Shown: positions 55,846 through 63,594 of the stretch, piece by piece
How the letters are laid out: every line of letters begins with the position of its first letter
Position numbering within the stretch: position 1 is the stretch's first letter
Assembly (NCBI RefSeq): GCF_003261055.1
Contig: NZ_CP030073.1
Span: forward strand, 4,402,001-4,466,000
Reading direction: 5' to 3'
Length of the DNA: 64,000 nt
Source of the DNA: Streptomyces cadmiisoli
Lineage (GTDB): Bacteria > Actinomycetota > Actinomycetes > Streptomycetales > Streptomycetaceae
Program-made: the position numbers and the translations under genes
The notes under the pieces: model-generated
The model's database searches: none
Seen by the model: only the letters and a program-made list of their open reading frames with translations
What the model was told of the DNA's origin: nothing

Positions 55846-56834
55846 CCGCCGCGCCCTGGGGCGCGATGGCGCGGCTGGCGGGACGGCGGCTGCTGTTCGC
55901 CGTCCCCGTCCTCCTCGTCGTCACGTTCGGCGTGTTCGCGATCGCCGCCGCCTCCCCCTTCGACCCGGTCAAGGCGTACGCGGGCACCGCCGCCCTCGGC
56001 GCCGACGAGCGGACGCTGGAGCGGCTGCGCGCCAACCTGGGGGCCGACCAGCCGTTCGCCGCCCGCTGGTGGGACTGGCTGACCTCGGCCCTCGGCGGCG
56101 ACTTCGGCCACTCCGGCGTGCTGCGGCAGCCGGTCGGCCAGGTCATCGCCGAACGCCTCGTGTGGTCCGCGCTGTTGTGCGCGGTCGCGTTCGCGGCGGC
56201 CGTGCTGGTGGGCACGGCGCTCGGTGTGCTGGCGGCCCGCCGCCCGGGATCCGTGCTCGACCGGATCGTCACCTCGCTCTCCTACACCCTGGAAGCGGCG
56301 CCCGTCTTCTGGATCGCCCTGCTCGCCGTCTGGCTGTTCGCCCTCCGACTGGGCGTCCTGCCGGCCGGCGGACTCACCGACACCGCCAGCGAGCAGGTCA
56401 CCTTCGGACAGGTGGCACGGCACCTCGTGCTGCCCGCCGGGGTCCTCGCCGTCTCCCAACTGCCCTGGTTCGCCCTGTACGTACGCCAGGGCGTCGGCGA
56501 CGCGCTCGCCGAGGACCCCGTACGCGGGGCCCGGGCACGGGGGTTGAGCGAGCGCACCGTCCTGCTCGGACACGCGCTGCGCTCCGGACTGCTGCCGGTC
56601 CTCACGCTCATCGGCTCCCGGGTGCCCGAACTGATCACCGGCGCGCTGCTGGTGGAGAGCGTCTTCAGCTGGCCGGGCATCGCGGCGGCCACCGTCGAGG
56701 CCGCGACCGCCGTGGACTTCCCGCTGCTCGCCGCCCTGACGACCCTGGCCACCGCCGCCGTCCTGCTCGGCAACCTGCTCGCGGACCTGCTCTACGGCCT
56801 GTTCGACCCGAGGGTGAGATTCAGTGACATGTGA
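55842..56834 (+). CDS. nikB: ABC importer permease (NikB-like)
   Basis: A 330-residue permease of the DppB/NikB type with six TM helices. The first helix (LLFAVPVLLVVTFGVFAIAA) is followed by the usual periplasmic loop with LRANLGADQPFAARWWDWL. The EAA cytoplasmic loop is in VRGARARGLSERTVLLGHALR. The GTG at 55842 overlaps the nikA stop (GTGA), and an ATG at 55866 is an alternative. It overlaps nikC by 11 bp. It forms the channel with NikC for substrate delivered by NikA. Confidence 0.9.
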   Translation: MTAAPWGAMARLAGRRLLFAVPVLLVVTFGVFAIAAASPFDPVKAYAGTAALGADERTLERLRANLGADQPFAARWWDWLTSALGGDFGHSGVLRQPVGQVIAERLVWSALLCAVAFAAAVLVGTALGVLAARRPGSVLDRIVTSLSYTLEAAPVFWIALLAVWLFALRLGVLPAGGLTDTASEQVTFGQVARHLVLPAGVLAVSQLPWFALYVRQGVGDALAEDPVRGARARGLSERTVLLGHALRSGLLPVLTLIGSRVPELITGALLVESVFSWPGIAAATVEAATAVDFPLLAALTTLATAAVLLGNLLADLLYGLFDPRVRFSDM

Positions 56835-57711
56835 CTCCCCGGCGCCGGCCGGGACCGCCTGGCGGTCCCACGGCACGCGCCGCCGTTCCACCCGTACGGT
56901 GCGGGTGCGGGTCAGCGCCGTGCTGGTGACCGCGATCACCCTCACCGTGCTGCTCGTACCGCCGCTCGTCCGGCTCGACCAGCAGGCCGTCGACCTGGCC
57001 GCCGAACTCCTGCCGCCGAGTCCGTCGCACCCGTTCGGCACCGACGACCTCGGCCGCGACCTGCTGCTGCGCTGCGTCTACGGCCTGCGCGTCTCCCTGC
57101 TCGTCGGCCTCGTCGCCGCCCTCACCGCGACCGTGATCGGCACCGCCGTGGGGGCCGCAGCGGGCGCCCTGGGCGGCTGGGTCGACCGGCTCGTGATGCG
57201 GCTGGTCGACACGTTCTCGTCCGTGCCGCATCTGCTGCTGGGCGTCTTCATCGTGGCGATGTTCCGGCCGGGCGTCTGGCCCGTGGTCGTCTCGGTGGCG
57301 CTCACCCACTGGCTGTCGACCGCGCGGATCGTGCGCGCCGAGGTGCTGTCGCTGCGCTCCAGCCCGTACATCGACGCCGCCGTCTCCGGCGGCGCGTCGC
57401 GCCGGCGGGTCGCGGTACGGCACCTGCTGCCCGCCGTCCTGCCGCAGGCCGGTCTGGCCGCCGTGCTGATGGTGCCGCACGCCATGTGGCACGAGTCGGC
57501 CCTGTCCTTCCTCGGACTGGGCATGCCCACGCACCTGGCGAGCCTCGGCACCCTCATCCAGGGCGCCCGGGGTTCCCTGCTCGCCGGGCACTGGTGGCCG
57601 ACGCTGTTCCCCGGCCTGTTCATCATCGTCCCGACCCTCGCCCTGGCCGGGCTCGCCGGGGCCTGGCGGGAGCGGCTCAACCCCCGCCGCCGATCGGAGC
57701 TGATGCTGTGA
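56824..57711 (+). CDS. nikC: ABC importer permease (NikC-like)
   Basis: A 295-residue DppC/NikC-type permease. An N-terminal cytoplasmic tail leads to the first TM (VSAVLVTAITLTVLLVPPLV). The signature HPFGTDDLGRDLLLRCVYGLRVSLLVGLVAA and the EAA-like VSGGASRRRVAVRHLLPAVLP loop follow, and the family motif HESALSFLGLGMPTHLASLG is near the end. The GTG at 56824 overlaps nikB, and the stop overlaps the nikD GTG. Confidence 0.92.
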   Translation: MTCDSPAPAGTAWRSHGTRRRSTRTVRVRVSAVLVTAITLTVLLVPPLVRLDQQAVDLAAELLPPSPSHPFGTDDLGRDLLLRCVYGLRVSLLVGLVAALTATVIGTAVGAAAGALGGWVDRLVMRLVDTFSSVPHLLLGVFIVAMFRPGVWPVVVSVALTHWLSTARIVRAEVLSLRSSPYIDAAVSGGASRRRVAVRHLLPAVLPQAGLAAVLMVPHAMWHESALSFLGLGMPTHLASLGTLIQGARGSLLAGHWWPTLFPGLFIIVPTLALAGLAGAWRERLNPRRRSELML

Positions 57712-58742
57712 CCGAGCGAACCGCCGCGCTGTCGGTGCGCGGCCTGTCGGTGCGCTTCCTCATGCCGGGCGGACGCCGGATCGCCGCCGTCAGCGACGCG
57801 CACTTCGAGGTGGCGGCCGGCGAGTGCCTGGCGCTGGTCGGCGAGAGCGGCTGCGGCAAGTCCGTCCTCGCCTCCGCCCTGCTGGGGCTGCTCCCCGCCA
57901 ACGCGCAGACGGCGGGCAGCGCCCACGTCGGCGGCCTGGACCTGCTGGCCGCCGACGAGCGCACACTGGCCCGCACGGTCCGCGGCCGTACCGTCGGGCT
58001 CGTCCCGCAGAGCCCGGCCGCCCACCTCACCCCCGTGCGCACCGTCCGCTCCCAGCTGGCGGAGACGGTCGCCGCGCTGACCGGCACCCGTGGCCGCGCC
58101 GCCGTACGGGACCGCGCCCGGCGAGCCGCGGCGCGCGCCGCGTTCCCCGAGGACCACCTCGACCGCCACCCGCACCAGCTCTCCGGCGGTCTCGCCCAGC
58201 GCGCCGCCACCGCCCTCGCCCTGATCGGTGACGCTCCCGTGCTGATCGCCGACGAACCGACCACCGGCCTGGACCGCGACCTGGTGGACCGCACCGTCGA
58301 CGAACTGCGCCGCCACGTCGACGGCCCCGGCGGCGAGGACGGGCCCGCACGCGCGCTGCTGATGATCACCCACGATCTGGCCGCGGCCGAACGCATCGCC
58401 GACCGGGTCGCGGTGATGTACGCGGGCCGGATCGTCGAACTGACCGACGCACCCTCGTTCTTCGGGTCCCCCGGCCCGCGCCACCCCTACAGCCGCGGAC
58501 TCCTCCAGGCCCTGCCCGACCGCGCCTTCACCCCCGTCCCCGGCCTGCCCCCGGAACTCGGCGACCTCCCCGGCGGCTGCGCCTTCGCCCCGCGCTGCGA
58601 GCGGGCCTCCGACGCGTGCGCCGCCCTGCCCGCGGCGACCGCCGGCGTCGCCTGCCACCACCCGCTCCCACCGGCCGGCGCGACCGCCGCGCCCGCGCCC
58701 GCCGCCACATCCGCCACCGCATCGGGGGACGTCCGTGCTTGA
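57708..58742 (+). CDS. nikD: ABC importer ATPase (NikD-like)
   Basis: A 344-residue OppD/NikD-type ATPase. Walker A is GESGCGKS at 45-52, the signature is LSGGLAQR, and Walker B is VLIADEPTTGLD. The C terminus has the oligopeptide-transporter motif GGCAFAPRCERASDACAALPA followed by CHHP. It energises the NikBC channel with NikE. The GTG at 57708 overlaps the nikC stop, and its 3' end overlaps nikE by 8 bp. Confidence 0.92.
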   Translation: MTERTAALSVRGLSVRFLMPGGRRIAAVSDAHFEVAAGECLALVGESGCGKSVLASALLGLLPANAQTAGSAHVGGLDLLAADERTLARTVRGRTVGLVPQSPAAHLTPVRTVRSQLAETVAALTGTRGRAAVRDRARRAAARAAFPEDHLDRHPHQLSGGLAQRAATALALIGDAPVLIADEPTTGLDRDLVDRTVDELRRHVDGPGGEDGPARALLMITHDLAAAERIADRVAVMYAGRIVELTDAPSFFGSPGPRHPYSRGLLQALPDRAFTPVPGLPPELGDLPGGCAFAPRCERASDACAALPAATAGVACHHPLPPAGATAAPAPAATSATASGDVRA

Positions 58743-59457
58743 ACTGCGCGCCATCACCGCCGGGTACGACCCGCACGCGCCGGCCGTGCGGGACGCCTCC
58801 CTGACCGTCTCGCCCGGTGAGGCGGTCGGTCTGCTCGGCCCGAGCGGGTGCGGCAAGTCGACCCTGGCCCGGGTCGCCGCGCTGCTGCTGCGCCCCGACT
58901 CCGGCAGCCTGCTGCTCGACGGCGAACCCGTACGGCGATGGCGGCACCGCGCCCCGCGTGCCCAGCGCACCGCCGTCGGAGTCGTCTTCCAGCAGCCCCG
59001 GCTGTCGGCGGACCCCCGGCTGCGGCTGCGCGACATCGTCGCCGAGCCGCTGCGCGCCACCGGCCGGCGTGCGGAAGCCGCGGACAGGACCGCCGAGTTG
59101 GCCGCCGCGGTCGGTCTGACGTCCGACCTTCTGCACCGCCGCCCGCACGAGGTCAGCGACGGACAGCTGCAACGCGCCTGCCTCGCCCGCGCCCTCGTAC
59201 TGCGCCCGCGCTGGCTGATCTGCGACGAGATGACCGCGATGCTCGACGCCTCCACCACCGCGGCGCTGGTCGCGGTGGTCGAGGACTACCGCCGCGACAC
59301 CGGCGCCGGGCTGCTGGCCGTGGGCCACGACCAGGTGCTCCTGGACCGCTGGTGCGACCGCACCGTCCACTGGGCGGACCTCGGCCGAGCGGAACCGGGC
59401 ACCGGGCGACCCAGGCCGGCAGCGGCCGACGGGTGGAAAAATACTCCCGGAATATAA
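58735..59457 (+). CDS. nikE: ABC importer ATPase (NikE-like)
   Basis: A 240-residue partner ATPase. Walker A is GPSGCGKS at 35-42, Walker B is WLICDEMTAMLD, and the C loop reads EVSDGQLQR, a variant of LSGGQ typical of the second ATPase in NikDE/OppDF pairs. No C-terminal dimerisation tail is present, so it is shorter than NikD. The GTG at 58735 overlaps nikD. Last gene of the importer operon; no clear hairpin follows. Confidence 0.9.
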   Translation: MLELRAITAGYDPHAPAVRDASLTVSPGEAVGLLGPSGCGKSTLARVAALLLRPDSGSLLLDGEPVRRWRHRAPRAQRTAVGVVFQQPRLSADPRLRLRDIVAEPLRATGRRAEAADRTAELAAAVGLTSDLLHRRPHEVSDGQLQRACLARALVLRPRWLICDEMTAMLDASTTAALVAVVEDYRRDTGAGLLAVGHDQVLLDRWCDRTVHWADLGRAEPGTGRPRPAAADGWKNTPGI

Positions 59458-59612
59458 TTCCCGTCCGCTGCCCAAAGAAATCGCTGATCGGGCGCCACCT
59501 GCGACACTCCGCACGCCACTTTCGAGCTACGCGTATTCCCCCGATTGCCCGACACCTCACCCCCCGTGAGGCTCGTTAGGTGTGCGTGAGATGGAAGGAA
59601 GGGCATGCGGCC

Positions 59613-59864
59613 ATGGAGCTTGCCAGGCATGAAACCGATGGGCTGGAACCCACGGACGCCGATGCGCGCCTCAAGCACTGCTCGGACCTGCTCGATGATT
59701 TCCATCAAAAGATCAGACAGATGGAAAGTGAATATCTTCGGGCGATGATGGGGCTGTATGACAGTTCTCATGTAGGCCCGGAAAATCCTCAGGATGCGTA
59801 CTGCGGACGGAGCATCCTGAACCTGCGCGCGAAGGGGTTTTCGAATGACCGCGATGCGCGATGA
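59613..59864 (+). CDS. Small protein of atypical base composition, coupled to the DUF2637 gene
   Basis: An 83-residue cytosolic protein with acidic N terminus (MELARHETDGLEPTDADAR) and helical middle (LKHCSDLLDDFHQKIRQMES). I do not recognise a family. Codons are much richer in A and T at third positions (GAT, CAT, AAA) than in neighbours, suggesting recent acquisition. AGGAAGGG lies about 9 nt before the ATG at 59613. Its end overlaps the next gene by 20 bp, so the pair is co-translated. Confidence 0.65.
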   Translation: MELARHETDGLEPTDADARLKHCSDLLDDFHQKIRQMESEYLRAMMGLYDSSHVGPENPQDAYCGRSILNLRAKGFSNDRDAR

Positions 59865-60570
59865 AGCAGGCTTCCACGACTTCCAGTTCACGCTCGGAGC
59901 CGACCATGACGCGATGAGCCGGCACGCGTACGACACCACGTCGTTCGAGACGCAGCACACCTGGGGCGGGATGCCGGAGCCGGACATCCCGGCGAACGAC
60001 TGGGACCCGGTCGAGGAACTGGCCCAGATGCTGTCCACCACGACCGGCAGGACCGCCGAGCCGGCCCGGCCGCCGGCCCCCGAGCGCCCGCACCGCAGGA
60101 CCAACCGGCGGCGCCACCCGGACTCCCACTTCCTCGACGGCGGTCAGCGCGTCACCCACGTCACGCTCCTGATCGCGGCCATCACGTTGAGCGCGGTGTG
60201 CATGCTCGGCTGGTCCATCTCCTACTCCTACGACCAACTGCGCGCCATCGCCTCGCTCATACTGCCCGCGGAGTTCGCCCGGTGGTGGCCGATGACGGTG
60301 TTCGGACCGTGGCTGGTGGCGGCCCTGTCCATCCTGCGGGCCACCGTCCAGCACCGCAGCGCGCGCCGGTCCTGGTGCGTCATCCTGGCCGCCTCCGCGA
60401 TGGCCGTGGCGCTGTCCGTCGGGCACTCGTCCCGCTCGGTCCTCTCATTAGTGATCTTCGGAATTCCGCCGGTCACCGCGCTGGTGTGTTTCTGGGAACT
60501 CGTCGGACAGGTCCCGACGAAGCGCCGCCCCCGGCACGCGGTGGGCAGCCGGGCCAAGCCCAAGACCTGA
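59845..60570 (+). CDS. DUF2637-domain membrane protein
   Basis: A 241-residue protein with a hydrophilic Asp/His/Pro-rich N terminus (1-110) and about four TM helices of the DUF2637 type (THVTLLIAAITLSAVCMLGW, FGPWLVAALSILRAT, WCVILAASAMAVALSV, LVIFGIPPVTALVCFWELVG). DUF2637 proteins occur in actinomycete transfer and spread (Spd-like) systems and beside regulators; a role here is unknown. The ATG at 59845 overlaps the upstream small gene. Confidence 0.8.
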   Translation: MTAMRDEAGFHDFQFTLGADHDAMSRHAYDTTSFETQHTWGGMPEPDIPANDWDPVEELAQMLSTTTGRTAEPARPPAPERPHRRTNRRRHPDSHFLDGGQRVTHVTLLIAAITLSAVCMLGWSISYSYDQLRAIASLILPAEFARWWPMTVFGPWLVAALSILRATVQHRSARRSWCVILAASAMAVALSVGHSSRSVLSLVIFGIPPVTALVCFWELVGQVPTKRRPRHAVGSRAKPKT

Positions 60571-60591
60571 ACCCGCCCGCCGGTCGCGCCC

Positions 60592-61080
60592 TCACGACCG
60601 CGGACCGGCCTCCCGCGTCACGTCGACACCGGGCGCCGGGTCCGTCGATCCGTCACGCGCCGAGGTCCTCCCGTGGGTGCGGCTCGGGCCGGGCCTGCTG
60701 GGGGACGGGCTGGCGGAGGCGGAGGGGACGGGGGACGAACGCTGCGACGGGGGAGTCGGGGAGGACGGGGGAACGGTGGGCGACACGGACGGCTCGGGGG
60801 TGGTGCCGGAACCGCTCGCGGGGGGCGGGGCGAGGGGGACGGCCGGCGACGCGGGGACGCCCGGTGCCGCCAGGTGCAGCGGCAGCGCGACGAGCACCGC
60901 GACGGCACAGGTCAGGCCGGCTCCCACGGCGGCACGCAGCAGACGGCGGCGGGCAGCGGCGCGGCGGATCGCCTCGTAGCGGCCGGGAGGCGGGCCGAGG
61001 CGGTCGGACGGCGGCCGCAGGATGACCGCGAGGGGGTCGTCGGCTCCGAACTCCGGGCCGTCGTCAAACCGTGTGGTCAA
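60592..61080 (-). CDS. One-TM anti-sigma-like protein, last gene of the sortase-sigma operon
   Basis: A 162-residue protein. A cytoplasmic N-terminal part (1-48, MTTRFDDGPEFGADDPLAVI) leads to one TM helix (about 50-72, AAVGAGLTCAVAVLVALPLHL) and a long extracytoplasmic tail of Pro, Ser and Ala. This topology matches membrane anti-sigma factors, though no ZAS zinc motif is visible. The TTG at 61080 has AGGAG 6 nt upstream and overlaps the sigma factor gene by 17 bp. Family not recognised. Confidence 0.75.
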   Translation of the reverse strand: MTTRFDDGPEFGADDPLAVILRPPSDRLGPPPGRYEAIRRAAARRRLLRAAVGAGLTCAVAVLVALPLHLAAPGVPASPAVPLAPPPASGSGTTPEPSVSPTVPPSSPTPPSQRSSPVPSASASPSPSRPGPSRTHGRTSARDGSTDPAPGVDVTREAGPRS

Positions 61081-61555
61081 GACTTCTCCTCAGATGGACG
61101 CGGAGCAGTTCGCGGGCCGCGTGGAGGTCGGCCTTGACGGTTCCTTCCTTGCGTCCGGTGAGCACGGACACCTCCCGGATCGGCATGTCAGCGTAGTAGT
61201 GCAGCAGGATCGGGACGCGCAGTCGCTCGGGCAGCGACTGCACCAGCAGCCGGACCGACGGATCGGCCTGCTCGGGGTGGGGGCGCACGGCGGCCTCCGA
61301 GGTGACCTGCCGCACGGCCCTGCGCTCGCGCCCCAGCTTGCGCCAGTGGTCCCGGACGAGGTTGGCCGCGGTGACGTAGAGGAAACCGCGGGGTTCCTCC
61401 ACGGACGTCCAGCGGGCCCAGAGCCGGGTGAACGCCTCCGAGGCGATCTCGTGGGCCGTCTCGTCGTCGTCGACCAGCCGGCGGCACCAGCCGGCCAGTC
61501 GCGGGTAGAGCACGGCGAACAGCTCGGACGCCGCCTCGTCTCGGGACCGTTTCAA
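61064..61555 (-). CDS. ECF RNA polymerase sigma factor
   Basis: A 163-residue sigma factor. Region 2 is about 8-75 (LFAVLYPRLAGWCRRLVDDDETAHEIASEAFTRLWARW) and region 4 about 105-160 (LPERLRVPILLHYYADMPIREVSVLTGRKEGTVKADLHAARELL). The TTG at 61555 has GGGAGA upstream and overlaps the sortase stop by 4 bp. Placed between the sortase genes and a membrane anti-sigma-like gene, it likely responds to a cell-surface signal. Confidence 0.9.
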   Translation of the reverse strand: MKRSRDEAASELFAVLYPRLAGWCRRLVDDDETAHEIASEAFTRLWARWTSVEEPRGFLYVTAANLVRDHWRKLGRERRAVRQVTSEAAVRPHPEQADPSVRLLVQSLPERLRVPILLHYYADMPIREVSVLTGRKEGTVKADLHAARELLRVHLRRSLDHTV

Positions 61556-62271
61556 CGCTCTCCCGGTTCCTGATGGTCGCGCCTTGGAAGACGCCGGCGG
61601 CGCTGCGCGCGTTCCGCGGCCCGGCCCCGTGCCGTCACGTCGGACGTGCCGGAGGTCAGCACCGCGAAGACGATGACGTTGTCGCGGTACTCGTCGTCCC
61701 CGGTGCGCGGGCCGCCGCAGGTGATCAGACGCAGCTCCGGGCGGTCCACGTCCCCGTAGACCTCGTCCGCCGGGAAGTCCGCCTTGGCGACCGTGCGTAC
61801 GTCGCGCACGGCGAACTCGGCCCGTGAGCCGTTCTCCAGTCGCGCCTCGATCCGCTCGCCCCGGCGCAGCCGTGCCAGGTCCCGGAAGACGCCGTCACCG
61901 TGGACGCCGACCGTGACGTGGCCGAGGATGACCGACGGGCCGGTCTGACCCGGCGTCGGCGAGTACCGGTACCAGCCCGCGCGGTCGTCCGCCGTGACCG
62001 GGGGCACCTGCACGGTGCCGTCCGGCGCCAACCCCAGCCGCATCACCGGGGTGTCGACCCCGATGGCCGGGATCCGCAGCCGCACCGGGACCGAGCGGCC
62101 GAGGGGGCGCGCCCGCCGCTCGGCGGCGGACGGCGTCGCCGCGGCGCGCGTGGCGGCCCGGTCGGACCGGTCGGACCGGTCGGACCGGTCGGACCGGTCG
62201 CCGCCGTCGCAGGCCGAGAGCAACGAGGCCGCCGCCGCGGCGGCGAAGGCGCGCCTGGAGAGCGGTGTCAT
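61552..62271 (-). CDS. Class F sortase
   Basis: A 239-residue extracellular transpeptidase. The N-terminal lipobox-like LLSAC and a linker containing tandem DRS triplets (residues 25-38) precede the sortase domain (about 60-205). The catalytic triad is visible: His118 in LGHVT, Cys185 in RLITCGG, and Arg196 in EYRDNVIVFA. The family cleaves at a sorting motif and joins the substrate to the wall or to another protein. Its start overlaps the substrate-like gene upstream (ATGA). Confidence 0.9.
   Translation of the reverse strand: MTPLSRRAFAAAAAASLLSACDGGDRSDRSDRSDRSDRAATRAAATPSAAERRARPLGRSVPVRLRIPAIGVDTPVMRLGLAPDGTVQVPPVTADDRAGWYRYSPTPGQTGPSVILGHVTVGVHGDGVFRDLARLRRGERIEARLENGSRAEFAVRDVRTVAKADFPADEVYGDVDRPELRLITCGGPRTGDDEYRDNVIVFAVLTSGTSDVTARGRAAERAQRRRRLPRRDHQEPGER
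62159..62200. repeat. 9-bp tandem repeat encoding Asp-Arg-Ser triplets
   Basis: CGGTCGGAC is repeated four to five times in the sortase gene, giving DRSDRSDRSDRS in the linker. As a 9-bp unit it can expand or contract without frameshift and set linker length. Confidence 0.85.
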
Positions 62272-62651
62272 GCCCCGGTCGCCCGCCGGCGGCGTACGAC
62301 GAGGACCACCGCGCCGCCCGCGGCCAGCGCCGCGGCACCGCCGCCGATCAGCCCGGCGTCGCTCCCGGACTCGGTGGCCACCCCGGTGTCGGGCGCACCG
62401 CCGGGGACGACGGAGACCTGACCCTCCTTCAAGCGGGACGGGGCGGCGCTGGGGGCCGGGCCCGTGGTCCGCTCGCTGGTCGGCCTGGCGCTCTGGGCCG
62501 GGCGGGTCGGCGCGGGGGAGGCCGGCTCCGTGCCGGGAGAGGTGGCGGTGGGGCTGGGGACCGGGCTCGGGTCGTCGGCGAACGCGGGCACGCTGGTGGC
62601 GAGTACGGCGGTGGCCGCGAGTGCCACGGCGCTGAGGACGGTTCGGCGCAT
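62268..62651 (-). CDS. Sortase-substrate-like surface protein
   Basis: A 127-residue exported protein. The signal peptide ends PAFADD. A Pro/Ser/Thr-rich stalk (27-75) leads to APDTG at 86-90, a TM helix (101-119) and RRRR at 120-123. This is the order of a cell-wall sorting signal, with APDTG as a non-canonical motif. As the first gene of the operon it is the obvious substrate of the sortase encoded next. ATG at 62651, with a GAGAG stretch upstream. Confidence 0.8.
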   Translation of the reverse strand: MRRTVLSAVALAATAVLATSVPAFADDPSPVPSPTATSPGTEPASPAPTRPAQSARPTSERTTGPAPSAAPSRLKEGQVSVVPGGAPDTGVATESGSDAGLIGGGAAALAAGGAVVLVVRRRRATGA

Positions 62652-62907
62652 CGGGTCGCTCTCTTTCGTCGGCCCGGCCGGCGGGCGGCGGGCTGCGTGA
62701 CGGATCGAGCGGAGAGACGACGCGGCCGCAGAGCGGGTTGTAAAGGGATGGCAAAGTCGTGTCACCGCTCTGACCTGCGGTTCACCCGAGTGACCGGCCC
62801 TGAGGCGCCGTCAGGGGAACTCCGGGACCCCGCGAGCCGTTGGCAGGAGGACGTCCGCGACGCCGCGGACGACCGGAAAGACATGGGCTGAAGCCGAGGT
62901 GGCACGC

Positions 62908-63459
62908 ATGGCGATGTGGGATCGGATCAAGGACCAGGCCAAGGGTCTCCAGCAGCAGTCGCAGGGAACGCGCGGCTCCGGCGGACACGGGCGGCCGGGT
63001 GCGGGATCGTCCGGAGGGTCGCGGGCGCAGCTGGTGGGCACGCTCAAGTCCCAGCTCACCTCGCTCAAGACGGAGCTGAAGAGCGGCGCCTACCGGGACG
63101 CCAGCATGGCGATGTGCGCCCTGGTCGCGGCGGCCGACGGCCAGGTCGACCCGGCCGAGCGGCAGCATGTCGAATCGCTCATCCTGCACAACGACGTATT
63201 GCAGAACTTCCCGTCCGAGCAGCTGCGCCAGCGCTTCAACAAGCACGTCGACCAGCTGGCGTTCAACTTCCAGCAGGGCAAGGCGGAGGCCCTCCAGGAG
63301 ATCGCCAAGGCGGCCAAGAAGCCGACCGAGGCCAGGGCGGTCGTGCAGACCGGCTTCGTCGTCGCCGGCGCGGACGGATACATCGCGCCGGCCGAGGAGC
63401 AGGTCCTGCGCGAGGCGTGCGCGGCACTCGGGGTGTCGCCCCAGGAGTTCGGTCTCTGA
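62908..63459 (+). CDS. TerB-like (tellurite resistance) protein
   Basis: A 183-residue cytosolic protein. The Gly/Ser-rich N terminus (1-45) is followed by a TerB helical domain (about 55-180) with YRDASMAMCALVAAADGQVDPAERQHVESLILHN and VAGADGYIAPAEEQVLREACAALGVSP, the two halves of the metal-site repeat. TerB proteins bind calcium or other metals in stress resistance complexes. GAGG 9 nt before the ATG at 62908 favours that start over a GTG at 62899. Confidence 0.88.
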   Translation: MAMWDRIKDQAKGLQQQSQGTRGSGGHGRPGAGSSGGSRAQLVGTLKSQLTSLKTELKSGAYRDASMAMCALVAAADGQVDPAERQHVESLILHNDVLQNFPSEQLRQRFNKHVDQLAFNFQQGKAEALQEIAKAAKKPTEARAVVQTGFVVAGADGYIAPAEEQVLREACAALGVSPQEFGL

Positions 63460-63594
63460 CCCCGCTCGCGGTGCGGGCGGTGCCGTGAGCGGTCCGAGAA
63501 TCTGTGCAGGAGCGTCACACGGACTGCACACAGCCGGTGGAATCCATCGTTAGCGTTGCTCGCCGATCGGCGCTGTCGACTAGGAAGACCGCAG

